From positions 104,530,434 to 104,594,433 of the forward strand of contig NC_088795.1 in assembly GCF_011386835.1 (NCBI RefSeq): DNA of 64,000 nt, read 5' to 3'. A program made the translations under genes and the position numbers. The DNA is from Chrysemys picta bellii (taxonomy: Eukaryota > Chordata > Testudines > Emydidae). This document shows, one piece after another, positions 9,810-23,294 of the stretch; positions within the stretch are counted from its first letter, which is position 1, and every line of letters starts with the position of its first letter. Below the pieces are notes generated by a model. It saw only the letters and a program-made list of their open reading frames with translations, had not been told where the DNA came from and ran no database searches.

Positions 9810-12659
9810 TATTCTTCTAAAGGATTATGAGCCAGATTATATCTGGCCCTGCATGGGTGCATAGGAGTGGACTGGGAAAGCATACAAGGAGCCTACTTAG
9901 CCGTAGTGCCCTTCCTCAAGCGTCAGCCACATGTGGATAGGAAATAGAGCCCCTGCGCTATGTGAATGCTGGCAGAGGTACTACCTCCCCAAAAGGGACC
10001 AAAATAGGCATGAATTGCCCACATTTCCATTTCCCTCAGTCCAGCTGCCTAGGTGCAAGGGAAATTGCACACTGCATCCAAATAAAGGGTATGCGAATTC
10101 TCACAGCAAGGTAAGCTCCCTACCAGTCTCAGACAGAATTCTTGGTGAGGAGTTGTAACCCTTATGGTATAATTCTGTGCTTGGTTTTTGACAGTTTGTT
10201 TTCACTTCTGTATTTTGCAAGCTCTTTTCCTTTCATTTCTGAATATGCTTTTCCTGGCTGCTTTTTTTTTTTTTTGGATCAGTTTCTTGCTTCTTCTGGA
10301 CACATTTTTCACACTGAAAAATATTGCACTGGAAAGATAATAATATCACAAGCATGCTTTCATAACAAATTATAATTTCATGATTAAGCCATTTTTTATT
10401 TTTTGTATGTTAAATTGAACTGCTGTGTTACAGTATGTGTGTTATTGTACCTGTAGAAAAACGATTTGATCAGTATGCATATTCCACATAACTTTCTTGG
10501 ACTATGTACCTGCCTTCATTCCTCTTCTTGGCACCTATTCCTTGTATTCTTCCCAGACTTACTGCAACACCACCCCTTTTTCCTCTCTTAACCCAAATCT
10601 ACAAAAATACAGTGTTCATTGAGCCTTGTACATTGTACCACAAACCCTCTAGACTTGAATTATGGAGACTTGAAACTTGTGTTGCTTTATATGGCATGCA
10701 AGAGGACATCATGTTTGTTGCTGTCATGGTGTAATTAGACATTGCCTACTTTATTCAATAGAATCAAGCTTTTTTTCCCTTGTGAAATATGCTCAAAGCT
10801 TCACAGGTCTTAAATAAATAAATAAACAAATAACAACCTGAATTTAGCACATAAATAGTGCTGTTCACCTCAGCTCCCTGTTAATGGTAAAGAAGTACCA
10901 TTTTGTAGACAAGGACTACAACATAACACCATTTTCACAGGAAGTTCAAAGTAAATGAATGATTTATTATATTCCGGACTGGGCAAAAGGTTCATGAAAT
11001 ATATATATAGACCTAGATTTTAGCTTAAGAGACTTCATCTGGAAGCTAGAGGTGTGCTAGTTAAAAATATCTGACTCTGCTAACTCACAGATACTGTGTT
11101 CTTACTTGCCACTGGTTTTGTTTTAGCTTGTTTAAGGGAACTGGTAAAGTAAGTTTTTAAGATCAAAACATTCTTCGAGGGTATGTATTACATACCCAAT
11201 CTATAGAGAATATAAATCTTTACCTCAAGCTGTAGACACTCATATTTTTTTAATCTCTGGAGGTTCCCAGTTCAATCCCTGATATGATGGTCAGGTTGGT
11301 GGCTGTCACAATTGCAACCCGGCAGAGAAATTGGGTATAGTTACATTCCCTTTGTTCTCTGAAGTGAAGGGACTACTCCTTCTGTGTGCTCCCTGGATGT
11401 AAGACATGGTAAGGACGAACAAGACAGACCCAAGACCACAGCCCAGTCCCAATCCACTGAACGGTGGAGCTCGTTGGGCATGCAATCAAGTTTGCTGCAA
11501 GCCATGAAGGGGTATAGTCTGCAGGTGTCCTTTGTATGCATGCCCAGTGAGTTTCTGGAGGAATTCTGGGGATTATACCATTCGACACCACAATGCATGT
11601 GTCTCGTTTAAATGATATGGGAGAATCCTTAGTTAGAGAAGTGTATTAATGGTAGGTTTCCATTTATTTTGATATATATGTTATTAATTTCCAAATAGTT
11701 TGAATTCTGAATGTCCCTTATGTAAGTCAGGTCTGTCAGACCACAGATCTCAACAGGTGAATTTATTATGATTGTCTCCTTGTATATATTTCAGAAATTC
11801 AAGGAACTAACAGATCTTATTAGCATTTATTGTTCTCTCAAGGTCAGAAGAAGAAAATGGTCAGCTAGAATGAGAGACATATTTTACCCAGTCTCCTCAG
11901 ACACAGTGATTTTTATTACAGAATTTTAATCGGGGCTGAGAAGAGCCCTAAGAGACTATTGTAAATGACATCTTGAAACAAAAATCAATTGCTCTTGAAT
12001 TTGAAATTATAAATATTTTCTCTGCATTATTCTGCAACAGTAGTGAAAGCAAACATAACTCTGCCTGTTATTAAAAATCCCTGTTTTCTATTTATTTTCT
12101 GACTTTGCAGCTATTCATTTGAAGTGGCATGCCATTGTGTTTTACTCCCTGGGGAATAACATTATATTACAGTTATCTTCCATATTCAGCTTTAATACAT
12201 GAAAAGTTAGTTGCACAGGCTCCTTAATTAACTGCATTTATTTTTAGTTTTCATGAGGATCTGAACACTGCATCTTACACTTCATTAGCCTGCTGTTTTC
12301 AGAAGAAAATATGTGTTTTAAGATGTTACTAATAGATGAAAAAAATATTTACCTATTTATGGGTAGATGTGCCAAAAAGATTTAAACTATTTATCTATTT
12401 ACAGTGAAAAGTAAGACTTCAAGTTCTTTAATTTGAATTTCTAAATATGTTCCAAATAATAAAATTAAATATCCTGTCAAATGTCATAGGCTACAGCCAC
12501 AGGTATTCTAATAACTAATAACTTAGTGTTTAAAAAATTTAAAACTGATCAAGGTTCAAAATAATACTTGTATTTCATTAGTTCTACATCTTTACTTTTT
12601 CTTATTATGTCCAGCAATTCAGCAATCATAATATGGTTTTCAACTGGCAAAACAAAATT
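9810..12659. other. No gene recognised
   Basis: AT-rich sequence with simple runs: oligo-T at 10261-10276 and an AAAT/AAAC run at 10810-10835. The open frames around 11341-11611 overlap on both strands and show no domain. Confidence 0.4.
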
Positions 12660-12676
12660 AACCAGGTCTAATTTAT

Positions 12677-12699
12677 ATATATAACTATAACTATAACTA

Positions 12700-12765
<66 letters not shown>
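12677..12765. repeat. (TA)n microsatellite with adjacent CTATAA repeats
   Basis: Three to four CTATAA-type units at 12684-12704 run into about 60 bp of uninterrupted alternating TA. The Tyr-Ile reading frames across it are artefacts. Confidence 0.95.
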
Positions 12766-12768
<3 letters not shown>

Positions 12769-14178
12769 GCAATTAGTCCCGAAGGCTTCCTAGAGAATCC
12801 ACCATCTGACATTCACTTACTGGACTCAGGATGAAAAGGAAGACTTTAATTGTACAGTATGCTATACAGAAGAGAGGGTGATCAAGTTAATTTGTCTGGA
12901 AGTGAGGCCAGAAATGCAAGGAGAAGAGTGTTGAGAACCTAGTCAAAAATTTGCACATTTAGGACTCAGTCTGGCTTTGCTACACTCTTATAAAAAATAA
13001 GCTATTTTGCTTTCCCATTACTGTTAGTATCTATTCTATCAAGATAATAGAAGAATAGTCCATAAAGTTATGCACACACATTGAAACACTTTATTTACAT
13101 TTTCTTTCTTCGCTGTATGTCCATTGACTTTTACCAAGATCTTCTTGTGATTATAGTCATGGGGTAGGGATGGGTGGGTGTTCTAAGGCAAAAGCATTCT
13201 TCAAAGACACTTTCTCTCTCTACTCTTCACAAAGCAGCTTTATTGTTTCTTTTGCAGAGTTCTGCAGTAGGGATACTAACTAGAAATTAGTCCACTACAA
13301 TATTGACTGTATTTATATACGGTATGTAAATACTGTAATGTATTTACTCAGCAAAATTAAGTGGCACACATTTTGAATAAAAAACCATTCTTGGTGCAAT
13401 TATCAATATTTCTAATATTTAATTACAATTTTCTTATCCATAAATTAATAAAACTGGATACTTCTGCAAATACTAAACACCAGATTGTTAGATGTGTGTC
13501 TGTTAAGGTCAATACAAGAACAATGTATTGTCTTCCATTAGAAATAAAAGGCCAGATAAATTAAGTTCAGAGTAAGAAATCATAAGCTAACTGTATTGCC
13601 ATTACATTACACTTCTTTACATTACATTAAGATTTAAAAGACATGAACTTCAGTACAAATAAGTCTGATCTTCAACATAGACCTGCATTTCATGTGAGAT
13701 TTCCAGAAGGCACTAAATCAGTTAGATGCCCAGTTCCCATTGCTAGTGTGAATTTGATGCCTAATTCCCTTTGTTACTTTTGAAAATCCCATCTGAATTT
13801 ACTCTTTGCATAGGGAAAAAGAAGAGCAAATGTAAGAATATAAGAAGCAGAAAGAAGTCTAAACACTGCTTTAGAAAATTAAAGAGAGTGCCATCCTTTC
13901 TAATGCCTTGATTGTGCCATGCACAGATAGCACAGAGCTGCTGTGTCTTAAAGGGAGATTCTGGAAGCTTCTTGCCTTAGGGGGGTAGAATGCTGCCCAG
14001 AGTTCCAAAGCATGCATAGCCTGCAAGTGTCCTGCTACACACTTTTGTGAAATGCTGCTCAATTCCATCTGCTACACCATTTTGTAGAGTGCAGTTTACT
14101 TCCCAAGAGCCAATGTTACTAGATAGTGTAGAGCCATGGCCCAGTCTCTTTTATATCCTCTTTTCCTGCTTTGGGCCT
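12766..14178. other. No gene recognised
   Basis: AT-rich sequence, no domain-bearing frame and no clear repeat boundary. Confidence 0.4.
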
Positions 14179-14680
14179 GTCATAGGGTGCGGCTCCTTGC
14201 GTGCCTACTCCTCACAGAAACATGGACTCCAGTGGTTGAGCCTTCCTCATATTCTTTTATTTTAAGTTCCCTCCACCATTTCTACAACAATCCCCATGCA
14301 ACAGTCTATTTGCAATGCCAACAACACCTTTGGCCTTCTCCCCATGACCTGAGGGGAACAGAGGTCTTCCTCATTGATGCCTCTATTACTGAGCTCAACT
14401 AGCCCTGGCCCTGGCCCCTCTTGGCACTTCCTTCCTGACTCTTTATCAGTCTTGGACAGATAGGATAATTGTCTCCTTAGACCATCCAGCTGGTTGGTTG
14501 TCTAATTACCCCCATCAGCTTTCTCAAAGGAGACTAATTAACATCTGAGTGATCAGAGTGCAGCTTCACCTGTTTCCACCCTGAATTGTATCACAGGGCC
14601 ACAGTCCACTCCAGGGGAAAAAGGGACTGGAATCTGGCCATTATTTGTTCTGGGGGAATAAGGTGGGCACCTGCAGAAGG
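14179..14680. repeat. Possible LTR-type interspersed repeat fragment
   Basis: The GC content rises relative to its surroundings, and the left edge begins TGTCATAGGG. I recall closely similar text as a recurrent turtle repeat, but no second copy, target duplication or promoter can be shown here. It is non-coding. Confidence 0.35.
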
Positions 14681-17277
14681 GTAGGTAGAATATGTGATGG
14701 GCAAGTGATACTCAGCTTTTGGACTGAAAGTACACCCTTTGCACTGCCACGTTCAAAAAACGTAATTGGCTTTCTGTCAGTTTTTGAATCCACTACAGAC
14801 TCTCCATTCTGCATTGTGTCTGTAAGATCCTCCAATGATTTTCTCTCCCTCTCACTTCTCTCAATTTAACCTTAATCTTAATCTTCTGTGTTCCTTCCAC
14901 TCATTTGAATGTCTTTCCTGTTCCTTTGTACAGAATTAAAAACCTTATTCTTTTCACATGCTATCACAAGGCTCAACTTTTCCCCTGGCCTATTAACCCT
15001 CTGTCCAATAAAACAATAACATCTTAATGCCCTGAAATTTCACCTTGGGTACACTTAATTATTTTTTTGTCATGCCATAATATTATATTTGGCATACTTT
15101 ACCTATATGCATATATAAAACCAGAATCTCATCTGAATTACCAGTGCAGCTCTGGATTAACACTAGGATAACCAAGTTCTTCAGCATGTGACCCATATAT
15201 TGGATCCAGCTAACAAAACTGTTGAGAGTTTGTTCAGACATCTAAACTTACCTGAAATGAAACTCTGAACCTTTTAATGTTCACCTATCACTAATTCTAA
15301 ACTAGACTGAGAATTGGAATCCTGTTCTTGTTTTATTATTCTAATAAGAAAAATGAGCATAATGTAAAGATAATGTAGAAATATAGAAGCTTAGAATGTA
15401 TGTATTTTTTGACAAGAAACAACAATCATGTTATTGTTTTCAGTCTATGTGACTGACAATCCAGATCTTTTGCAACATGTCATGGCACAGTAGGTAAAGT
15501 GACAGTCTTTGCTGCTATTTATTTTAGAAAGAAAATGAATGTTTCCGATCACACCACTCATTTGTTCCAAAAATAATGAAGTTTAGTTTTTTTTAAGCTA
15601 ATAGACCATTCTAATTTTTCCAGCTAAAGATACTGAATTTGTTATATTTGCTTCTATCCTATTGATTCCATTGAGAACACCAATGTACTCCTTCAGCTCT
15701 ATTTAAACACCATTGGAGCAACTTTTTGACATCTTTCTTCTTCATAACTAGGCTGGGGATGGGGGAAGAACAGTGAAAAGGGATCAGATTAAAAAAAAAA
15801 GAAAGAGGGAGAGAGAGAGAGAGAAAACCTGTTAAAGAACTCTAGTTTGAAGTATCTGAAGCTTGAAGAACTGAGAATTACTGTGAGTGGGAAGATGGAT
15901 CAAATAAAAAGTGTTGCAGTCCCAAAGTCATCCCCAACTGACATTTATCATTCTTGTTGTCTCAGTAAGGCAAGAAAAACTTAAGGACCCCTGAGAGAGT
16001 GGAACAAGATATTGATCAGAGCTGTGCAAGCTTTGAAATACTGTAGTGGAATCTAGAGTAAGTCCTTTCAAAAAGCTGTGTAAGCTCAAAACTTGTCTGT
16101 GTTGTAATACAAGAATAGAACCTCAGATGTCGGTATGTGGAAACTCATATTTGAGTTTTCTGGTTATTGGTTAAGTAATAAAACCCAAAGTCACTGTTAC
16201 GCTATAGAGAAGGCTCATTAGAATAATAGAGACAACAACAACAGCTCTGCCTTTATTACAGGGTGATAGAACTGTCAGAAGTGATCCCTTGTTATTTTGA
16301 TGCTTAGCATCACCTCATTGTGCTACTGACTTCAGTGTTACTACTTCTGAGAGTAACTGCCCATGAATGGAATTAAAGGGTTCACAGTTATACCCTTTGA
16401 GATGATTTTATGAGGTAAGGGGACCTGACAAGCATCTTTTCATGTGCATTTGCAAGTTTGATCCAGGACAAAACATCTGTCTGCAAACATAGCTTTATGT
16501 AATGAAAATAGTACCTTTCTACCCTTGAAACAACAACCACCAAAAAAAAACCCAGCAACAGCAACAAAAAAGAATTTTCATATTGCCCCAACAAGGAAAA
16601 AATATTACACAGACACAAATGACAGGGCCTTTTACTTTTTTCTCTCTCTTTGCCTGTGAGAACTGCATTCAGTTTCTGTGAAAATGTTAAGGCAAAACAA
16701 CAACAACAATGTATTTTGCCTTTTTCCCAGTTTTGTCAGCAGTAGGAATTTTAGTATGTGTCTCTGTGGCATGTACAACTCAGAGATATTTGAGTTTCAT
16801 GAATCATTTCGGATATTCAAAAAGTTTTAGATGGTTTGTGAAGTGAGCAACTTTTAGAACATTTTTTGAGAAGGCATGACTTCGTTTTTTCAGCCCAGGA
16901 AACTATTCAAGGAGCAAAACCATTGTGTTTCTCTCAATAAAAGTATTTAACTGGTATTAAAAATGAAGACTCCCACTAAAGTTCTCCATTTGATTGTTTA
17001 ATATGTCAGTGATAATTTACATAGCTGTTGCTCTACTGGTCTGCAACTTTTATTTATATTATATTTACTGTTCCAGGTATTTCAGCTACCTTGGAGATGA
17101 AAATAAATATACAATATCACATCTACTTCATACTCAAATATATATGTTTAGGACCATCCAAACCACCCAACTTCTCATCTCCTAACACATATACGCAGCA
17201 TATTCTGAAAAAGTTGCTATGGGACCGTTATCTGGGGTTCTTTCAACCCAAAGCTCTTGGTAATTTTTACTCTGTGC
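14681..17277. other. No gene recognised
   Basis: AT-rich DNA with an A-run and (GA)n tract at 15791-15827 and CAA-type runs near 16230 and 16697. No coding signal is convincing. Confidence 0.4.
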
Positions 17278-17987
17278 GAGGTGGTGTCAGGAAATAAATC
17301 AGGGGCGACACAACCGTCCGACTGATAGATGGCTGGCACAAACAGGACAACACAAGAGTTCTTTCACTTAAAGCTAAACTTTACTTAGTCTCAAGCACTT
17401 AAACATGTCTGCAACAGGTTAGTAAAACACCCCCAACCGTTGATAATTGCCAAAGCTGAGTGTGGCTCTCGAGTGACACAGTGGCAGGCTTCCAGTGGCC
17501 AAATCTTCCGTCTGCTGGTGGAGACTGCAAGATGTATCCAGAGGGAGAGTCCAAACGAGTCCAACTACCTCAAACTTCCCCCCTTATTTATACATTAGTA
17601 ATTGAATGACATGTCCCTTAAAGAAAACTTGTTAGGTAAGCTGTTTCAATGGTCAAGCAAGAGGTTCCTTCTGATTATTGATTAACCAGGTGTGGGTTTT
17701 TCCAGAGTTTGCAGCTTTGAAGCCCCAATAGACATTCCTGGGGCACATCCTGCTCTTCTAAAATGCATGTATCAGCAACTTCAACACAATGCTTATCAGG
17801 AAGGATGTGGGGTTAAGCGTCTCTTTCTGTGGCACCCAAAACCTCCTCCCCTCCTGCCTTGGTTAAGCTGCATGGCCACTTTATAGCCTGATGACTAGGC
17901 TGTTTTTAGCAATAAGCCATAGTGGTTTCAGGCACTTTACTGGTTTGCCAAAATCTTCCCGTACAGGGACCAGAGAGTCAGAGGTGG
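17278..17987 (-). mobile_element. LTR candidate on the minus strand, with flanking direct repeats
   Basis: The body 17285-17980 starts TGTCAG and ends GAGTCA, giving TG...CA ends. An identical 7-mer GAGGTGG lies on each side (17278-17284, 17981-17987). On the minus strand TGTATAAATAAG (complement of 17583-17594) is a good TATA box. The direct repeat is one or two bases longer than usual for vertebrate LTR elements, so chance extension or a wrong right edge is possible. There is no internal retroviral coding sequence; it would be a solo LTR. Confidence 0.55.
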
Positions 17988-18534
17988 TAGACAAAGTGGA
18001 AGAGTAACATCTTCAAGTGTTGAAGGTGCGTTCAAGTATTGTTAGGGTCTAAGTCTCTTGGGAATGAAAATGAGTTCCAATGTAGTGAAAGCACTCCTTC
18101 TGGGGGAAGGGGAGCTTTGAAGAGATACAATAATATATAGAGATACAATATTTGGATTTGAAATAAAATCCAAAGGGACAATGGAAATTAGTTGTTTACT
18201 GAGCAAAGATGCAAACCAGGAGGTTCCTGGTCAGCTGCAGGAAAATCTCTTTCTGATATGTTTTGAACTCAATGCAGGATCTTTCTACTGTGCACAATTT
18301 CAGAGTCCAGTGGTGTCATTACAAAGATTAAAAAATCAAATCAAATCTAGTTTTTTTCATGTGTTGTTCACAAAGTTCCTAATTTTAATATAAAATCACA
18401 ATATATTTCCACAGGAACACTTTCCCAAGCTTCTCTCTCTTTCTTGAGAATATTTAATCTTTGTCCTATACTATAAATTGAGCCTGCAAATGTCTGTGTG
18501 ACAGGTGAGCCATGTCAAATCTGCTTTGATTTTT
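17988..18534. other. No gene recognised
   Basis: No feature is supported in this stretch. Confidence 0.4.
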
Positions 18535-19806
18535 TTAAAAGCCCTTCTGCTGAACAATCATTCTGTGGGAAGGATAGTGAAAATAAATGGAATCCATCAA
18601 GATCACAGCTGTACAGTGAAAAAAGGTTGGTAGGAATAAATGGTCAGTTTCAGAACAGAGAGAGGTAAATAGTACTGTCACGCAAGGGTTTGTACTGGGA
18701 CCAATACTGTTCCACATATTCATAAATGATCTGGAAAAAGGGAGCAAACAGGGAGGTGGCAAAATTTGCAGATGATACAAAGCTACTCAAGATAGTTAAG
18801 TCCCAAGCAGACTGCGAAGAGTTTCAAAGGGATCTCACAAAACAGCTAACAAAATGGCAGATGAAATTTAATGTTGAAACATGCAAAGTAATGCTTATTG
18901 GAAAACATAATCCCATCTAGACATATATAATAGTGGGTCTAAATTAGCTGTTACCACTCAAGAAAGAGATCTTGGAGTCATTGTGGAAAGTTCTCTGAAA
19001 ACATCCACTCAATGTGCAGTGGCAGTCAAAAAAGCTAACAGAATGTTGGGAATCCTTAGGAAAGGGGTAGATAATACGACAGAAAATATCATATTGCCTC
19101 TATATAAAACCACGGTATGCCCACATCTTGAATATTGCATGCAGATCTGGTTGCTGCATCTCAAAAAATATATTGGAATTGGAAAAGATACAGAAAAGGA
19201 CAACAAAATGCTTAGGGATATTGAACAGTTTCCATATGAGGAGAGATTAATAATCATGGGACTTTTCAGTTTGGAAAAGAGATGACTGGGGGTGGGATAT
19301 GATAGAAGGCTATAAAATCCTGACTGGCATGCAGAAAGTAAATAAGGAAGTGTTATTTACTCCTTCTCATAACACAAGAACTAGGGGGTCACCAAATGAA
19401 ATTAATAGGCAGCAGGTTTAAAACAAACAAAAGGAAGTATTTCTTTACACAATGCATAGTCAATCTGTGGAACCTTTTGCCAAAGGATGCTATGAAGGCC
19501 AAGACTAAAACAGGGTTCAAAAGAAAACTAGATAATTTCATGGAGGAAAGGTCCACCAATGGCTATTAGCCAGGATGGGCAGGGATGTAAAACCATGCTC
19601 TGAAGAGTCTGTTTGCCAGAAGCTGTGAATATAGAACCTCTATTTGCCAGAAGCTGGGAATGGGTGACAGGGTATGGCTCACTTGATGATTACCTGTTCT
19701 GTTCATTCGCTCTGGGGCACCTGGCATTGGCCACTGTCAGAAGACAGGATACTGGGCTAGATGGATGATTGGTCTGACCCAATATGACCGTTCCTATGTT
19801 CTTATG
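18535..19806 (+). pseudogene. CR1 LINE fragment: reverse transcriptase C-terminal half and 3' end
   Basis: The stretch encodes broken pieces of the CR1 ORF2 protein. At 18715-18920 lies the reverse transcriptase catalytic box FADD within VAKFADDTKLL. At 18983-19285 lies the C-terminal segment with CPHLEYCMQIW and YEERLIIMGLFSLEKR, closely parallel to the minus-strand CR1 at 50112-50687. Stops and frameshifts separate them. The 3' untranslated part ends at the short repeat around TTCCTATGTTCTTATG (19790-19806), typical of CR1. It is 5'-truncated, as most CR1 insertions are, and cannot produce an active enzyme. The left edge is uncertain by about 100 bp. Confidence 0.85.
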
Positions 19807-21348
19807 AGTTTAAAGTGTAAGAGAGACTGGTGAATGGTTTGGGGAGCAGAGGATTTTTTCTTAGATTCTCGGACTAGTTTGTATGCCTTTCTTGCTATTC
19901 TGTAATACCCCTTATCCACACCACCAAATGGGATGTATAATGCTAGTGACGATAAATTTGTTTAAATAAAATAATATTTTACAGGTGTCACGAGGTTGTG
20001 CTGTTACACATGTTCTTTTTCCTTAGAGTTTGAGCAAATGTTTAGCCTTGGGAAGACTTGCAGTAGTATTGCTAGGTTAGTTATGCAAGGTTCTTGGTAG
20101 AGGGAGCTCTTTGTGTAGCAGGAAAGTTTGCTTTCTCACCCGGTTTCTGATTGGAGTCAGTTTTTGAGGCAACACTAAGAATTAATCCAAAATTTTCCCC
20201 CAAAATTTAAACTTCTGAGGACATTCAAACAAATTTGTATAACTTAATGCTCTTCTTGATTCTGTCCAGAAGTAGAAATACCAAAATACCACAGGAAATC
20301 TTGTGAAAAAAGAAAATTGCAAAGAAACAATAATTGATTTAGTTTGGATGAAAATATTACGCAATAAACATTTTGGGTGCTCATTCAAATTGATCCTCAA
20401 AACTGTGTTGGTCAACATTATTGACTGCAGCCATACTTTTAAATGTGTGGGTGTGGGTTAATTATAAGCAGGCCCACACTACTTTGATTAGCAGCAAGTT
20501 TATGTAGTGTGGAGGAACTTATAAAGTTCATTCTGGATCTAGAGATATTATCAATTCTAGTGATATTCCCCATTTTCACTGTATGGAATATTTCTGAAAC
20601 TTGTAATATCTTTAAAACTGGAATGAGCTTTTTTAAGTGCACACACCATAAGAAAGATAACTTTAAAAATATTATTTTCTGTTTTTAAAAAAACTGGAAC
20701 TTGATATTGTGATATTGTTTCTGATCACACAATTTTCAATAGTGCTTTGGAGTTGCTTTACCATGTCAGGAGATAAACGAAGCCAAGGAACAGTGTTAAC
20801 CATATAATCCAAGTGTGATTGTTGGCATGCAAGTTTATTATTTAAAGCACAACTCCCCCTCTTCTTCTCTGCTTCCCTATAGTAAATTGTACCATGCTAT
20901 GTTTTCATTATTGTGCATCTGTTCTGTTCTATTTTATTCTTTTCTATTCTGGTTCCTACACTGCCCCTGAGATCATGATATGCCCATTCAAGGACAATAA
21001 ACTCCAGTTAGAACAAAGATCTGCACGTTTAAAGACTGCCCAGAGGATTAGCATTTTCCATGAAAGAAAAAGAAATGGATATAAATTCACCCCACTGTTT
21101 CAATTGGATACAATCTTTACTTTCTGTTTTAAACTGTTGTATATCATTGCTTACTGTTTTCTACCCAAAGGTAATTGAACTATGTTATATGTGTTATATG
21201 AACAATGAACTGTGTTAAAAAAACATTATTAAGGTTGAAAAACCAAGAACTCAAAAATTAGAATATACCAGAATTAAGGTTGTTTTTGTTTTCTCCTCAT
21301 TTTTTTCAATTTGTTGCCCCTGGCCTTATCTAAGGTGAACTATTTAAA
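19807..21348. other. No gene recognised
   Basis: AT-rich sequence with chance open frames only. Confidence 0.4.
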
Positions 21349-22516
21349 CCCTGTGTGATGGGTTGGATCATAGAAACCCCCTTGGAATCTGCCACCTGAT
21401 GTGCCAAGAGTACTTCTGCTCCTGCTTTCCCTGCCAACTCGGGACCCCAGCACCCTGTCTTGCTGAGCCAGACCCGCCCGTCTGCTCCAGCACAGACCCA
21501 GGGTCTGAATTACTTGCCCCAACGCTGCAGACTTAACTGAAAGCAGCTTACAGAAGTGTTCTTGTCTTTAACACTCAGATGCCCAACGCCCAATGGGGTC
21601 TAAAACCCAAATAAATCTGTTTTACCCAGTATAAAGCTTATACAGGGTAAATTCATAAATTGTTCACCCTCTATAACACTGATAGAGAGGTATGCACAGC
21701 TGTTTGCCCCTCCCCCGCCCCCCCGTGGTATTAATACATACTCTGGGTTAATTAATAAGTAAAAAGTGATTTTATTAAATACAGAAAGTAGGATTTGAGT
21801 GGTTACAAGTAGTAAAAAACAGAACAAAGTAAGTCACCAAGCAAAATAAAAAGCACAAATCTATGTCTAATCAAACTGAATACAGATAATCTCATCCTCA
21901 GAGATGCTTCAGCAAGTTTTTTCCCCAGACTGGACACCTTCCAGGCCTGGGCACAATTCTTTTCCCTGGTACAGCTCTTGTTCCAGCTCAGGTGATAGCT
22001 AGGGGATTCTTCATGATGGCTCCTCTCCTGTTTTGTTCTGTTCCACCCCTTTATATATCTTTTGCATAAGGCAGGAATCCTTTGTCCCTCTCTGGGTTCC
22101 CACCCCCTCCTTCTCAATGGAAAGACACCAGGTTAAAGATGGATTCCAGTTCAAGTGACATGATCACATGTCATTGCAAGACTTCATTGCCCATTTGCCA
22201 GCACACAGGTATACAAGAAGACTTACAGGTAAAACACAGCCATCTGCAGTCAATTGTCCTGGTTAATGGGAGTCATCAAGATTCCAAACCACCATTAATG
22301 GCCCACACTTTGCATAATTACAATAGGCCCTCAGAGTTATATTTCATATTTCTAGGTTCAGATACAAGAGCGGTACATTTATACAAATAGGATGATCACA
22401 CTCAGTAGATTATAAGCTTTGTAATAATACCTTACAAGAGACCTTTTGCATGAAGCATATTCCAGTTACATTAGCATATTTTCATGAAATCATATAGAGT
22501 GCAACGTCACACCCTG
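21349..22516 (-). mobile_element. Solo LTR, 1158 bp, with perfect 5-bp target duplication
   Basis: The body 21354-22511 begins TGTGA and ends TCACA, a perfect 5-bp terminal inverted repeat with TG...CA ends. CCCTG occurs directly outside both ends (21349-21353, 22512-22516). These are the marks of retroviral-type integration. On the minus strand a TATA box (AGATATATAAA, complement of 22050-22060) and an AATAAA (complement of 21771-21776) sit in the right order for U3-R-U5, so transcription would run leftward. No internal gag, pol or env sequence is present, so recombination between two LTRs has left a solo copy. Confidence 0.9.
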
Positions 22517-22574
22517 CTCTGAGGGGGGAAAAATCATTTCCTCATGGGCTTTCCTATGGTGTTCACCATAGAAT

Positions 22575-22700
22575 TAGTGACCCACTGTAAAAAGTTTGGT
22601 TTAAGTGACTTGCCCAGCATCACATGGAACTCTGCCATAGGCCAGGATAGAATCCAGTTCTCTAGAGCAGCACTCAACTTCCAGAACCATGAAACCTTTG
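22575..22700. repeat. SINE-like interspersed repeat, copy 1
   Basis: A stretch with CTGTAAAAAGTTTGGTTTAA followed by GTGACTTGCCCAGCATCACA resembles 48680-48770, where CTGTGAAAAGTTTGATTTAA is followed by GTGTCTTGCCAAGCACCATA. The conserved GACTTGCCCA block is reminiscent of MIR/CORE-SINEs, but assignment is uncertain. Confidence 0.55.
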
Positions 22701-22839
22701 TCTTTCTGAAATCCCTTGTCTCATTCACTAAGTTAAGCAAAAGTCCTACAGATAATAGTCTCCTTCACTACACAACCCTAATCCAAGTCTCCTTCACTTC
22801 CACAAACCCAGGGGTCCTGTGAGAAAAATGTTTCTTTTT

Positions 22840-23250
22840 CCATCAGTCTCAGTCTTGTCTACCCCTACTCCCAAGTCCCACTCTTCGCCCCACTCCTAGT
22901 ATCTTTGTCCCAGTCTATTCCCTCCACCCCCCCCATCCAACTCATTTCTTGTTCCCTCTGCATTCCAGTGAGGTTGCTTCCTATTTATGTTGCTTGAGCA
23001 CCAGAAGGGGAAGCATTAAGAGCATAGGAGAGAGAGTTTCCCTTCTCTCAGTTCTGGTGCCCTCTACCTGCAGCAATTGCAGCGAAAGCCCTGCTTAACC
23101 CCCACAGGATTGGGATGGAGCATGGTCAGTACAGACAGATTCTTCATAGAATTTAGCTTCCAAACTCTACTGAGCATGTGCAAACTGGAATTTATCAAAG
23201 CTTTTAACTCAGCCAACTTGCGGTTGTGTGAAGATGTATTTCCTTATGGT
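22840..23250. repeat. Pyrimidine-rich repeat, same family as 49480-51120
   Basis: A C/T-rich stretch of CCCAGTCTC-like units is followed by a unique part containing AGAGCATAGGAGAGAGAG and GAGCATGTGCAAACTGGAA. The order matches the copy at 49.5-51 kb (AGAACATAGGAGAGACAG, then CATCATGTGCAAACAG), so both derive from one interspersed family. It has no coding capacity. Its class is unknown. Confidence 0.55.
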
Positions 23251-23294
23251 TTTTTTTTAAACCTGCTGCCTATTACTTTCGTTGGTTCTTGTGT

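Noticed and set aside
12549..12812. Open frame with long Ile-Tyr repeats
   Set aside because: Direct translation of the (TA)n tract; the same holds for 25799-25987.
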